From positions 17,398,110 through 17,462,109 of the forward strand of contig NC_133216.1 in NCBI RefSeq assembly GCF_040436345.1: a stretch of 64,000 nucleotides of DNA. The letters are read 5' to 3'. Origin of the DNA: Pagrus major (taxonomy: Eukaryota; Chordata; Actinopteri; Spariformes; Sparidae). Shown piece after piece: positions 1 to 11,869 of the stretch. The notes under the pieces were generated by a model. That model was not told where the DNA came from. It did not search any database and saw only the letters and a list, made by a program, of their open reading frames with translations. Positions within the stretch are counted from its first letter, which is position 1. Every line of letters begins with the position of its first letter. Position numbers and translations under genes: made by a program.

Positions 1-1108
1 CCTTTCCTTGCCTGTCCATTTGATAAGGAGTTAACGAAACTGAATATCAGCCTTATCATCAATAAATTAATGCATTTTGCTGCTGCTGCTATTTCTGCTA
101 CTACAGTGTGATTACTCGGAGTAAGCAGTGCATAGGTCACAGATCCCTGACTGTAGATGTAGCAAAACTCTTGTAAAAAATACTATGCATGATTCATTAG
201 GGAAGGAAGTCGGAGAGGATGATATTTGAGAGTGGTATGATTTAAATGGGGCATATGATGGTTTCTATAGAGATATGTTTAGAAGTTAATGAGGCAAATA
301 AGAGCGGACTCTGCTGTCCGTGAGTGTGATGATGAAAGTGATTGAAAGTGTCATTCTACCACTGAAGAGTCAGGAGAGAGAAGAGTAGAGGCTCATCAGG
401 AATCTCATTGTTTAGTAACCCGACAGATTCACTTGGGAGGTTTTATGTAGAAAATTATTGTACTTGTGCTGTTTTGAATCAAATGAGACTCTCTCACTGC
501 CCTGAGTATATTGTTTCAAAATGAAAAAAAAAAAGAAAAAAGGATCACAGGCATCAGCCTGGAAATGCATTCATGTCAATGACCCTTTGTGCCATGTAAT
601 CTTTGACTATGATAAATTGAAAAGTGGCATCATGTTCAGAGGCTCAGTCAGTCCCATAAAACCAGAGACCACAATCTCTGCTCCCTTTCAGCTCATCACA
701 GCTGATCATTCTTCAATTTTAATGAAGCAGCTGAACATAATTGATAAACATAAACACAACATACAGCTAGAAAAGAAATGAAACACATGGAAGGATCATC
801 AAAGTATTACAGCTAGGCAGTAGTCATGCAAAAGAACCTAATAAATTCCTTCAACCACGTAGACAAAAGCGGTGTGTTTACTTTGCCCTGCTAAGACATG
901 TGTTATGTAATACTTAATGGTCCGCTGCAAAGTTGAACATGCAAATATATGTAAAACAGTGGGCACGCACGTGCATTTGCTTGTGCCAAGAAAAAGAACT
1001 TTGTTTTGTTGTAGAACCCCTTAAGGCTTTAATGCCGTGTTTCTCAGTTAGTCATCGCTTGTGCACGTGTCTAATTCATCAGAATGTAACTCTCGTCTTT
1101 TATCACAG
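1..1108. other. slc13a2 upstream intron, no exon recognised
   Basis: AT-rich sequence ahead of the first visible slc13a2 exon. The family's first coding exon, about 35 residues with the first hydrophobic helix, is expected 5' of 1109. I found no stretch here that encodes it with a proper splice donor, so it probably lies before the window. An A-rich open frame at 521-781 starts with a run of lysines and has no family resemblance. Nothing else was recognised. Confidence 0.5.
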
Positions 1109-4100
1109 GAAGGAAAATGTGGTTTTGTAATAATCCTCATGGCGCTGTACTGGTGCACAGAGTGTATCCCCCTGTCTGTGACCGCCCTGCTGCCCGTCAT
1201 TCTCTTCCCCATGATGGGCATCATGGAATCAAGCGAGGTATTTCCTAACTGTATACATGCATTTTTATTAAATACCTCTTTAAAATTTGTTTGACAGGGT
1301 CTTTGAACTCTTTTGAAGGATCAAGGAATCAGTTTAATGCTCTCACATGAACCTATTTGGATTTCTTTCCTTATGTAGGTTTGTATCCAGTACCTCAAAG
1401 ACTCCAACATGCTCTTTATTGGTGGGCTGGTGGTGGCCATCGCTGTCGAGCAGTGGAACCTGCACAAGAGGATTGCCATTTTTGTTTTGCTTATTGTTGG
1501 GGTGAAGCCAGCTCTGTAAGAAGCTTTTCTCTTTACACATAAACGTATACATGCCTCAGCTACAATATACATTTTGTATACGCCCCTGTTCACACTACTG
1601 AAATCCTTTGCATGCTGTCTTCAACTTTCCACCCTCCATATAATCATTTGTCTTGCGTCTTCCCCAGCCTGATGATGGGTTTCATGAGCACCACGGCCTT
1701 TCTGTCCATGTGGATCAGTAACTCGGCCTCCACGGCCATGATGCTGCCCATCGCCGGCGCTGTGCTGCAGCAGCTGTGTGAGACAGAGGCCAACGCTGAA
1801 GAGAGGGAATATAGCCTGACTGCTGCAAAGGATGGTCAGGAAAACCAGGCGTTTGAGATGGGCGACACCAAAGAAAATCATAAGAAAGAGCTTAAACCAA
1901 AGGACAGTAGCATCAACATGGGTGAGTGTGTAACAGTGATTTTGGTTCTCCTGAGATGCTAACTTTTTACTAATGTTGTTCTAATGGTGTTTTGCAGATG
2001 CACATAAAGATGATGACAGCAAAGACATGAAGGAAATAAAAGAAAATGTTATTTCAAGTAGGTTTTTAACTTTATCTACAGCAGACAGCTCAGAAAAGAA
2101 TAAAAGGCCAAATGTAATCTTACTGTGGTTTGTTTGAGGTCAATGGCAACTTTGTCAACACTGAGTTAAACAATTACAAAACTGCTAAAGCATTGAAAAC
2201 CAAGCAGTAAAATTAATGTCATGTCCAAGACACTTCAAATTAAGTAGTCTTTTCAGTGCTAAAGATGCCATCTCTGTCCTTCCAGAAGTTTGTGACAGGA
2301 GTCCGGAGGCAGAGCAGCGCAGACTTCAGAGGGAGCAGAAGTATGCAGAGCTGAAGAAAGGCATGAGCCTGAGTGTTTGTTATTCCGCCTGCATCGGCGG
2401 GACAGCCACTCTCACTGGAACCACACCCAATGTCATCATGAAAGGCCAGATCGATGAGTACGACCTGCAAATATGCACATGCACCCACACTAATGGGCAT
2501 TTTTCCTGGAAGCAGATTCATAAAACCAGACTCAATCTGTGGGAACCAACCAGATACCAAGGATCATGATATAATCCTCATCATAGTGTGGTGGGCCAGA
2601 TTGACTTTTTTCCCACTAAAGGTCTATTTCGACTACAGTAGGGTAGGGTTCCTATTGGTTTTGAATAAATTTTACTCACTTTGTCCATTGTGGTCATGTG
2701 GTAATACCAGTAGTAGCCCCACCTACGTTTTTCAACTAAGTCCAAATGAGCAACAGGACTAAACAAATTTCAAGTTTCACCCAATTGGCATTTGGATGTC
2801 AATACAATGTGCCAAATGCCCTTTATTTATAGTCATGCCAAGTCAATTGAGCAATAAAATTACTGAGAAACTGTAGTATCTGATAAGTGATGGCCTAGTC
2901 AACAGAAACAATACCCCTTTGGGAAAAAGCTTGCTGGGACTTGTAGAAAAGAGAGCTCAGACACCTGTTTGACTTATAATATTCTTCTGATATTTGTTAT
3001 CATCAACAGACTCTTCCCAGATAATGGAGGCGTAATCAACTTTGCAAGCTGGTTTGGCTTCGCTTTCCCTACCATGCTACTAATGCTCGCCCTATCTTGG
3101 CTGTGGCTGCAGTTTATGTTTTTGGGCTTCAAGTGAGTTTGATGGACGAGAGTCATATTCTGATTGTTATTGCTGAAGAATCCGCGTTATTAAAAATGTA
3201 TTTCCACATTGTGTTATTCCAGCTTGAAAAAGTCCTTTGGATGTGGCACAAAGAGAGATGCTGACAGAGAGGCATACCAGGTCATCAAAGATGAATACAA
3301 GAAGTTGGGCAGGATGGGCTTCGCTGAGGGCTGTGTGCTGGTCATCTTCACGTTGCTGGTTCTTCTGTGGTTTACCAGGGAGCCTGGGTTCATACCCGGC
3401 TGGGCCACTGTGCTCTTCAACAAAGACAAAACGTGAGTACAAAAACTGCGAGTCATTCAGTAAAATAGTCCTGATAAATCCTGAGATCCTGTCCAAAACA
3501 TTTGTTTCAGAAGATAAAAGATAGATTCTGTTTTCTCTGGAGAGATTCCTCTGTCCTGTCAAATTGTGCAATATTGTTTAAAGGCCATATCACACAGCCC
3601 TTGTGTCAATCACTAAACTTTGGTCTCCATGGTGCCCGGTGTGTCCTAGCCAGTCTGTAGCTGTTTCACCCTAAATGGGTCCAGTGTCAGATGTTTGATT
3701 TGATGACCCGACCCTGTAATTCTCCGTCCGGTCCTGGGTTTATTCAAGAGGTAATGCAGCTAATGCAGTAGAAATTAATATATTTTAAACGTGTTTTCTC
3801 ATCAGGTACGTCACAGATGGCACTGTGGCCATATTCATGTCAGCACTCTTCTTCTGCATCCCGTCCAAATTGCCCGGATGCTGCGGGAAGTCCAGTGATG
3901 GTAGGTCAGCTGGCATGTTTCAGATCATTTTGTGTGTGCAACAGGTGCATTGCCATACACGTCGTAGATAAAAAAAAAAAAGGTGTGTGAACAAATTGAC
4001 GGTGCAGCTTTCGGAGATCACATTTTGAAATTAACAGCATTGATAAAATTGTGTGAAAAATACATACATCAGCATGCTTTAAGAGGAATAAGACTATATA

Positions 4101-6559
4101 TTTGTTGAAGCATGAAGGCAGGAGCTTGATCTCTTTTTGGGTCTTTCTGTGCAAAACAGAAACAGTGGGTAGTGCTCATTCAACGTTGGACCACAATTTA
4201 TGTTTGCGACATGTTGCGGTAAGTCTCTCACATAAAGATAAGCATGCAGTTTTATAGTAACGTTTGTCCTCTCGAGGTGTGTACACCACAAAGATGCAGT
4301 CAATAACTTTTTATCGCCTGTGATAATTCTTCTCGCTGATTCAGTGCTTCCTGAGTTGTAGCCTGATAGCACCAAGGTCAAGTCTGTACAAAGAGCTGCT
4401 TCTGTTCCTCCGACAAATTACTTTTTCTATCAATGAATATTTTTTTTGCTCTTGGTAACTTAAGTTAAGCGTGTCCAGCTCCTGCACATAAGCACCAAGG
4501 GTTGTGCAGCTCTTTAAAAGGTGGAAAAGCAGTTTGTTTTGTATACAGAGGAGTGACAGAAGAATGATTAACAAGCTTAAAAGATAGAGTTTAAAAGATA
4601 TGACGCAGACTTTGAGGTGCCAAAGTCTTTTTCTCACATTGGGGGAAAAAAAATTAGTTTAAAAGTATGGATCCATTTACAACATCACATTTTGTTGTTG
4701 GTGTTTGATGGCTTGCCGTTTATCGCACTTCCTTCTATCTTCATGGAGTGCGTTTATGGTCACAACAGTCTTATCTGTCGACAGTAAAAGGCTCTCAGTC
4801 ATCCAGTTCATGGTGATTCTAAGAGCTCTATCGTAGGCAACTGGACTTGTTTCAGTTTCTTGAAGACGTTTCACCTCTCATCCAAGTGGCTTAATCAGTT
4901 CTGACTAACTGGAGGGGAGTTGCAGGCTTTAAACCCTGTGTGAGTGTGTCCTTATAGAGTCGTTAAGGTCATGTGTGAACTCTGAGTCTCAGGTTCTTTA
5001 GGGTCACTTGTGAGTCATTGACCCAACTGGCCTTCTATATCATTATTTATGACTGTCCTAACTAATAGCTGATGAAAGCTGTAAATATTTGAGCTTCCTT
5101 CTTCTTTGTCTCCATGCTCTACCAGGGGCCCCTGCCAAAGCCCCTTCAGCTCTGCTTAGTTGGGACATCGTCCATCAAAAGTTCCCTTGGAACGTCCTTT
5201 TGCTTCTAGGAGGAGGTTATGCATTGGCCCATGGAAGTGAGGTAACTCAGCCGATCATAAAGTCCACATTTTTCTGAAGACAATCCTCTACAAATGGTTG
5301 GATGCTGACGTGTGTTCTCCCACCCTGCATAAAGAAATCTGGACTTTCTCTGTGGCTGGGAGAAAGTCTCATCCCGCTGCAAAGCATCCCTCCATACGCC
5401 ATCACCATCCTGATGACTCTGCTGGTGGCCGCGTTCACCGAATGTTCCAGCAACACAGCCACCACCACTCTCTTTCTACCAATACTGGCCTCCATGGTGA
5501 GACTGAACATAATTGTTTTTGTTGTTTTAATTACGTTTATGATTGTGTACATGTTAAACAAATGAGATATTATGTGTTAACTAGTGAGACCGAGAGATGT
5601 TAGTTTGTTTGCAGGGCTAGTTGTTACCCCTTGCTTCCAGTCTTTTTGCAGAGCTAAACTAATCACCCTCGACTCTACACCCATACTTAAAGTTTGAAGG
5701 CCTCCAGTGCACATACACTGAGAATGGACTTCACAGTGAAGTAGGAGGCATCTTGTGTCCAAGCAGGAAAACTTTACACATGACATGACACGTACTCATA
5801 ACACAGTGTGTTTGTGTGTAGAAAAACCTAATCAGAAACAAATGATTTGTCCAAGCAAGGTGTTTTATATACATCTTAAAACATGTCTGAAGGGGATCTT
5901 TAACCCACAGATTTAAGGGTTACACTGATCTCCTTATCTAACTCTGCAAGAAAGCACATAATCGAATTCAGTCTGATGTTATCTATGAAAGTATGTATAT
6001 ATTTGTGTGGAAATGAAACTGTCATCACTTGAGATCAAAAATAATTGCCTGCTGTCTGTAGCTGACATCTTAATAGTCATGTTTGACAAAACAAACAAAC
6101 AATGCAACCAGTTCCTCTGGACTCTGACAGCTCTAGACTTGCCTGTTCAGCATGTGAATGAATTTCACTTTTTTTCTTTTTTTATCCAGGCCACCGCCAT
6201 CAAGATACACCCACTGTACGTCATGCTACCATGCACCATTGCTGCCTCACTGGCCTTCATGCTGCCTGTCGCCACTCCACCCAATGCCATCGCTTTTTCT
6301 TTCGGAAACCTTAAAGTCATAGACATGGTAAGACCTTTCAGAACAGATAGAGACCCTGTAAGTGAGCATGATAACATGCAGACAGTGTTTTGGATAAAGG
6401 CTCATATCCGTTTTTTAAGATGAGCAGCTTATATTAATCCTTATATCTGATCATTATTATCTATTTGCCCAACATCGTGAATAATAATAACAAAATATTA
6501 CAGAGCTCAGGCACCAGCAAATGCAATGTATACATGCCTTAGTATTTCAACTAACTGGA

Positions 6560-6618
<59 letters not shown>

Positions 6619-6645
6619 GTATATATATGTATGTATATATATGTG

Positions 6646-6706
<61 letters not shown>

Positions 6707-6908
6707 AAGGCCTCTTCATATGGGCTGTTGACAAAACAACAATTTTGTTTATGTTCTGTTATTTTTCTGTTTGTTTCAGGCCAAAGCTGGATTCGTTTTG
6801 AACATTCTTGGGGTCCTAACCATCAACCTGGCCATTAACACGTGGGGAGTGGCCATGTTCCAGCTGGATACCTTCCCCAGTTGGGCTAATGTCACCAAAG
6901 GTCCTTGA
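1109..6908 (+). CDS. slc13a2: Solute carrier family 13 member 2 (Na+/dicarboxylate cotransporter), 5' incomplete
   Basis: Plasma-membrane sodium-coupled carrier for succinate, citrate and other Krebs-cycle dicarboxylates. Twelve coding exons join in frame: 1109-1237, 1379-1515, 1668-1921, 1998-2057, 2286-2457, 3010-3132, 3223-3432, 3806-3900, 5126-5241, 5335-5496, 6190-6327, 6780-6908 (TGA). They give 574 residues; with a missing first exon of about 35 residues the protein would be near 610, against about 592 in human. Family landmarks seen: CTECIPL, a first sodium-motif region [32 protein letters not shown], the second motif [11 protein letters not shown], and [16 protein letters not shown]-terminal Asn-Val-Thr sits where mammalian NaDC1 has its N-glycosylation site. 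The first motif reads SNS, not SNT, and the 60-bp exon at 1998 adds a Lys/Asp-rich stretch to the variable cytoplasmic loop. The choice of slc13a2 over a3 or a5 rests on adjacency to foxn1. Confidence 0.9.
3901..5125. other. slc13a2 intron with interspersed-repeat remnant
   Basis: Intron of 1225 bp. Bases about 4780-5050 look like a degenerate fish repeat, including a segment reading GAAGACGTTTCACCTCTCAT. I associate this with the 3' end of a retroelement, possibly Penelope-like, lying in reverse, from memory only. The rest shows no recognisable feature. Confidence 0.35.
6562..6706. repeat. (TA)n/(TG)n microsatellite
   Basis: About 145 bp of alternating TA, broken by TATATG units and ending in a (GT)9-10 run. 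It lies in the last slc13a2 intron, about 75 bp before the final acceptor. The open frames across it on both strands are low-complexity Tyr/Ile translations and are not genes. Confidence 0.95.
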
Positions 6909-9650
6909 ATATGAACTCAAGGAAAGGGAGACAGGGGAGAAACTGGGGGAGATGAACAATGCCTGCATATCTATCAGGACTCCTCCACTGGAGGACTGGG
7001 CTTGCAGATGACTGTGTGTGTTTTTTAACGCTCCCCTGAATGATGTGCACTGAGGCCTGTGTCCTTGAGTTCTTCTATGCAGCTTTATATCCTGCCTCAT
7101 GTTGTGATGTTCTTCAGGAACCAGCCCGACTTGCTGACTGGAAACACTGGAGCCCCATTTTTTTTGAGTGTACTGAGTTCAGATATAATATACGTTAAAG
7201 TGACTACGAGGAACTTTTAAGTGTTTATGAAACAATCTCATGATTCCTCTGATGACTGTAAATGATCTGTAACAGCAAACGAGACCATCAGCGAAAAAGA
7301 CTGCTATTGTTATATTGTTATTATTAATGTCTGATCACATATATCACATATAAAATCACATATAAATACATTACCTCATCGAGATCCATCCTGGGTCTCT
7401 CTATCACTCGCCCAAAGAAATTTGGGTTTGTTTGTGGGAGCAGGGGCCAGTCTGGATCACAAAGAGATGTATATTGTGGCAAACTTTAATGTTGAGAATT
7501 GTCATTGCATCTGTATTAAACAGTGTTACACTATCCTAATGTCAAACTTAAGTTTAAACAGCATAAGCAGCTTTATTTCTCAGGCTGTGAGACTCACCCT
7601 TCATACCCAATTTTATAAAATAGACTGTTTCTACTTTTCTTTGTGAATGGAGCATTAAAGGACTCAAACTTTGTTTTGTTTTTTAAACCCTAGCATTGTA
7701 AAAAAAATGACAATTAAATTACTAGTTGAAATAAATAACTTTCAACAAAATAAAACACTGGGAAGGTGCATCCTCCCAGAGATTAACCAGCCTTCATACT
7801 GTATGTAGGCTGGAGAGAGACTTTTGTTTTGATAGAGAGCATTCCTGTATCATCCCTCCTTACTCGGAGTTGCAGTTTTGAAAATACTGCAGTTACTCAA
7901 ACCAGTTTGTGTTGTCTGTCAACAACAAGATATTCAGCTTCCAAGAAAATCACTCTTTGGAATAGAGATGCTGCACGTTTCTGACTGAAACGGTTACATT
8001 TAATGATGGACTCAAATCTCATTGCCATCCATAGGATTAGGATCATCGGTCCCCCGACTGATTTAAAGAGAGCCAAGAGGACAGAAGGCAAATCCCTTCA
8101 AAGGGTCAAAACGATTGAAGGTAAGGGAAATCAATTATAGGGAACTGATTGAAAACATTTAACTGAACTCCTTGGCAGGGGTCCTTATATCTACTGTATG
8201 TGAAGGCCCGGAAGCACAGGGGATTTTGAAAGGGTGAAACTATGGTACATAGAGGTCAAAAGAGTGAGCGGATATGAAATCAAAAACATTTTTGTTTAAT
8301 CTAGCGACCATTCTTCTGGAGAAGACTGTAACACGGCATCATTCAAAGCAAAAGCTCTCTCTCAATACATCCGTTCCCATAGTAATGGAAGTTAATAGAA
8401 GTGTGATGGACGTCCCTTACCACAGGTAAGACTACATTTTTATGTACATTTTTCTGTCTCGCTTGTCTTGTTTTGGATACATTTGAACCTTTTCCGATTG
8501 TAATGTGAGCCAGTCAGTGAGCCGATTAATGCTGCAGTTCATTTTCTGCCTAAAAGCTCAGTTAGTGTTAGTATTTATAAGTCTCATGGTTACTGACCAT
8601 GTGCAAGAACTGTTCTTAGTAATATGTCAATCAATTTGATGATAATAATCTGTAATTATCATGCTCACTGGAAAGCTTTACCACCTGCACTTAGCATTTC
8701 TGAATCTGTGATGAAATGGTAATGGTGAATATAACATACTGTCATTTGGGAAAACAGCTGCACATTTGATGATAATATATCCCTGGGACAGGCAGGGCAA
8801 CTGCTGAATTTATATTACTTCACACCTGAGCCGAAAAAGCACAGTGAGTGAGAGAGTTGCTGCCTTGGGGGCTCTGAATGTTTCCTGAGTTTTGAAAAGA
8901 CACCCATAGATCACTGTTTCTGATCGTATAAAATATGGAATCAGATTTTCATTTTCTTTATCTTACACTCATCTTCTGATTAAAAATGTTTTTTTTTGTG
9001 AGAGAAAACATTGGAATTGTTCTGAAACTTACAATCAAAGTGTGGTTGAGCGCTATCACAAGGAATGTGAGTTGAAAAGATAAGTGAAACAAAGTGCATG
9101 CTTCTGCACGGGAGTGGCACATGAAAAAGTATTCAATCATCACAACCAATCCTTCACGTGAAGGGCAGGACCTGTGCTTCAGGAGTACTAGATTCTCAAA
9201 GGAATACATCAGTTCAAGGTGTCTCATGTGACCGTCAGTAATATGCAAATTCTCTTGTGATGACACCCACTGACATTTCATTTCTTTGTCACAACTTCCA
9301 GAGAAGGGGTGTGCTACTTTCAACCACAAGGTGGTTGAGATGTAGCCTAAGGGGTAGGATGCATACAGAGTTCTCATCTACAGATCTGTCTGTCTGTCTG
9401 CTCTCAATAAAGGCTCCGTTTAATAAGCTTAGCTTACAATTTATAAAGTAAACCTCGCTAAAACTAATGCAGCCCAGGGGTTAAAGCAGTGACTTCAAAC
9501 CTGGGACCCTTGGACCCAGAACCATCCAAAGGGTCATAAATCCGACAGGTTGCCAGAAAACACATAAGACAGCAGAGGAAGCATATTTCTGCTATGAATC
9601 TTTATTTTTCAGGCTCCATTGTTTTCAGGGCCATTGTGGCTCAGATTAGA

Positions 9651-9731
9651 TATATAATAATAATAATAACAATAACAATAATAATACTAATACTAATAAT
9701 AATAATATTAACAATATAATAACAATAATGG
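9651..9731. repeat. (AAT/AAC)n microsatellite
   Basis: Imperfect trinucleotide run of AATAATAAC-type units, about 80 bp. Confidence 0.85.
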
Positions 9732-9779
9732 GCCGGGCCAATAGTCTAATCGATCGTCCCATAGGTCTAGCCTACATAC

Positions 9780-9960
9780 ACGTTAATACATGTAAAATTT
9801 ACTTTTACTTGTAGCTTACTTTTGATACTTAAGTACATCTACTGTAATATCAGATACTTTTACTCAAGTAGTCTTTGATTGGTGACTTTTAATTTATATT
9901 TTAAGACAATATCTTTACTTTTACTCATGTAGGCTGTGGCTTTTGGGTCCTTATTACAAT
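9780..9960. repeat. ACTT-rich teleost interspersed repeat, fragment
   Basis: Contains repeated TACTTTTACTTAAGTA-like words, the hallmark of a very common fish element. Better copies lie at 35165-35525, 54365-54645 and 54890-55335. Only part of the element is present and no terminal repeats were matched. Confidence 0.55.
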
Positions 9961-10077
9961 ACTGCAATACAGGCTAACATCAACGTTAATCTCTTCAGTT
10001 GGCTAACATCAGTGTTAGCTTCTCCAACAGGCTAAAATCAGTGCTAGCATCTCAAACAGGCTAAAATAAATGTTGGC

Positions 10078-10640
10078 ATTCCCGAGATAACGGGATAATT
10101 TTCTCGAGATAACGACACTTTGTTTTCCCGAGATAACGATATAATTAATTCGAGATCTCGAGATAATGACTGTGATATGATAGGCCTGAGATTATGGAGA
10201 CGCCTGGGACCTCGTAGCTGGTCAGCTATGTAGTTAACGACGACATCAGGCTCACTTAGATTGCGCCGCCGATATAGCTGAAGCCTTGCTAACTGTCTTT
10301 TTAGATTACGCACACTAATGTGTATATTATCTGTAATAGCAAGGCATAATGCTATTTCAGCCTGTCAGGCCTTGATTGAAAAGATATGTGACACGGTGAT
10401 CGATATGCTCCTGCTCCTCTGACATTGCTACACTGAATGATGTTTCCTGCAATGATTTAATATACTACATTATCGTTTTGTTTTCTCAAGATCTCGAATT
10501 AATTATATCGTTATCTCGGGAAAACAAAGTTTTGTTATCTCGGGAAAACGGCAGTTGTTATTTCGAGATAATAACTCAAGATCTCGAGATAACAAATGAA
10601 ATTAACTCGTTATCACAGGAAAAAGGAGGAAATAAAATGT
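10078..10640. mobile_element. DNA transposon with long inverted repeats, degenerate
   Basis: Both ends are made of repeated CGAGATAACGA-type words. A perfect 42-bp inverted repeat pairs 10117-10158 with 10489-10530, and weaker CGAGATAAC words extend outward to about 10080 and 10640. The interior carries a broken integrase/transposase N-terminal region on the minus strand (10185-10390). The layout fits a deletion derivative of a fish DNA transposon with an integrase-core enzyme, possibly the group Repbase calls IS3EU. That family name is from memory. No target-site duplication was identified. Confidence 0.7.
10185..10390 (-). pseudogene. Integrase-core transposase N-terminal remnant
   Basis: On the minus strand the frame reads a helix-turn-helix-like stretch (NQGL then QAEIALCLAI), followed by SVRNLKRQLARLQLYRRRN and VVVNYIADQLRGP. 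I recognise this as the region just before the rve/DDE catalytic core of integrase-like transposases common in fish genomes. A frameshift lies near 10350, between the two halves. No catalytic core follows, because the terminal inverted repeat begins almost at once. It is non-functional. Confidence 0.6.
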
Positions 10641-11238
10641 ATGAATGCATGGCCCTTTAGGGCTTCCGTATAAATGTTCACTGCAGTAGACACCAGGCAT
10701 CAACAGTATATAAAGTGATTCAGGAATAACTGTTAAACCTTTTATTGTCAGAAAACCAGACAGGTAAAACAACATGTTTCAACTAAAAAAGAGATGTTAG
10801 AGATACTTTTACCTAAACCTTAATAATATTTTTCTTTCACATTTTCTTTCACATTTCTGTGGCTGAAAATACAACTGTCCACTCATTATGCATTCAACAT
10901 TCAAAATGGCTAGACTATTTAGTATTGCTCTTTAATAATAGATCATTATTCAAGTTTCACATATATGACAATTTTAAATAAAACATACAAAATCAGCTGA
11001 AACTGAATAACTCCTATCTGCTCAACTGAACTGTCAAACGGCTGCCATCTCAGGATCTCTGGTGTAGAGAGATAATGGCGTCTGCTGTCACACATCCGCA
11101 ATCACATTTATTTTGTAATTTTGTCACCATTTATGCATTGAATATTGTGTTTTGGACTAAATACACTGTAAAACTTTTTTATAAACTTTAACAACACATC
11201 AGATCTTGATAAAAAATTATTTAAGTTGAAAATCTTTA
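10641..11238. other. Intergenic, nothing recognised
   Basis: AT-rich sequence between two transposon remnants. No exon, repeat unit or RNA gene was recognised. Confidence 0.4.
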
Positions 11239-11640
11239 CTAACTGGAGTCGCTGACATTAGACTTCAGAATTGAAAAGCCTCTTGGATGAGAATTGAAAC
11301 GTCTTGAGGGCCAGTCAATGGCATCAATGCCTTCGTCATCCAGGAACTGCCTACACTCTGGCCACATGAGGCCGGACAATGTCCTGCACCAAAACGAATG
11401 CAGGGCCCACTGCAGCAGCATAAGGTCGGACAGCCGCTCTGAAGATTTCATCCTGGTACCTAACAGCAGTCAGGGTACCGTTGGCTATGACATGGAGGTC
11501 TGCGCAACACTCCAAGGATATGCCTCCCCAGACCATCACTGACCCACTGCCAAACTGGACATGCTGGATGATGATGCAGGCAGCATAACGTTCACCCCCG
11601 GCGTCTCCAGACTCTTTCACAACTGTAGCATTTAAATGTC
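11239..11640 (-). pseudogene. Tc1-like transposase fragment
   Basis: The minus strand encodes the middle of a Tc1/mariner DDE transposase: GSVMVWGGISLE, then DLHVIANGTLTAVRYQDE, then VLVQDIVRPHVARV containing the second catalytic Asp. After a frameshift near 11350 it continues with CRQFLDDEGIDAIDWPSR. The residue after the catalytic Asp is Ile where QDNARPH is usual. The frame runs into unrelated residues where the NPIE block with the catalytic Glu should be, and the N-terminal DNA-binding part is missing. It is a dead remnant of a transposon that once made its own cut-and-paste enzyme. Confidence 0.88.
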
Positions 11641-11869
11641 ATATGGATGCACCTACTTTCACGGGGGGGATCAAAGAAACAACGCAACAGACAATATTAT
11701 ATAATAAGTTTCATCCCACAAAGAGCAAAGCAGCAGTGTTACATGACGCTGTTCCACTAGATGACTCTTTCAGGCCAATTATTAAAAATTTTATGTTGAA
11801 GAAGGTGAGTCAGATGTTGAATCAGCAGGTCTGAACTCCACTTGGATGACAAGACGCTCATTTGAATAC

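Larger units (their letters stand above)
6909..10077. other. slc13a2 3' UTR and intergenic DNA
   Basis: Follows the slc13a2 stop. Candidate poly(A) signals AATAAA occur at 7730-7735 and 7749-7754, so the 3' UTR may be about 850 bp. Further on, 9466-9620 resembles a fish interspersed repeat built around a phrase like 'gaccc..aaagggtc', also seen near 15200. An (AAT/AAC)n tract lies at about 9651-9731. An ACTTTTACT-rich repeat fragment covers about 9780-9960. No coding exon was recognised. Confidence 0.5.

Noticed and set aside
521-781. An 86-codon open frame that might be the missing first exon of slc13a2
   Set aside because: It begins with a Lys run in an A tract, lacks the hydrophobic first helix of the family and has no suitable donor in phase with 1109.
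6507-6838. Open frames on both strands across the TA microsatellite
   Set aside because: Translations are Tyr/Ile repeats from a dinucleotide tract; the true last slc13a2 exon starts at 6780 in another frame.
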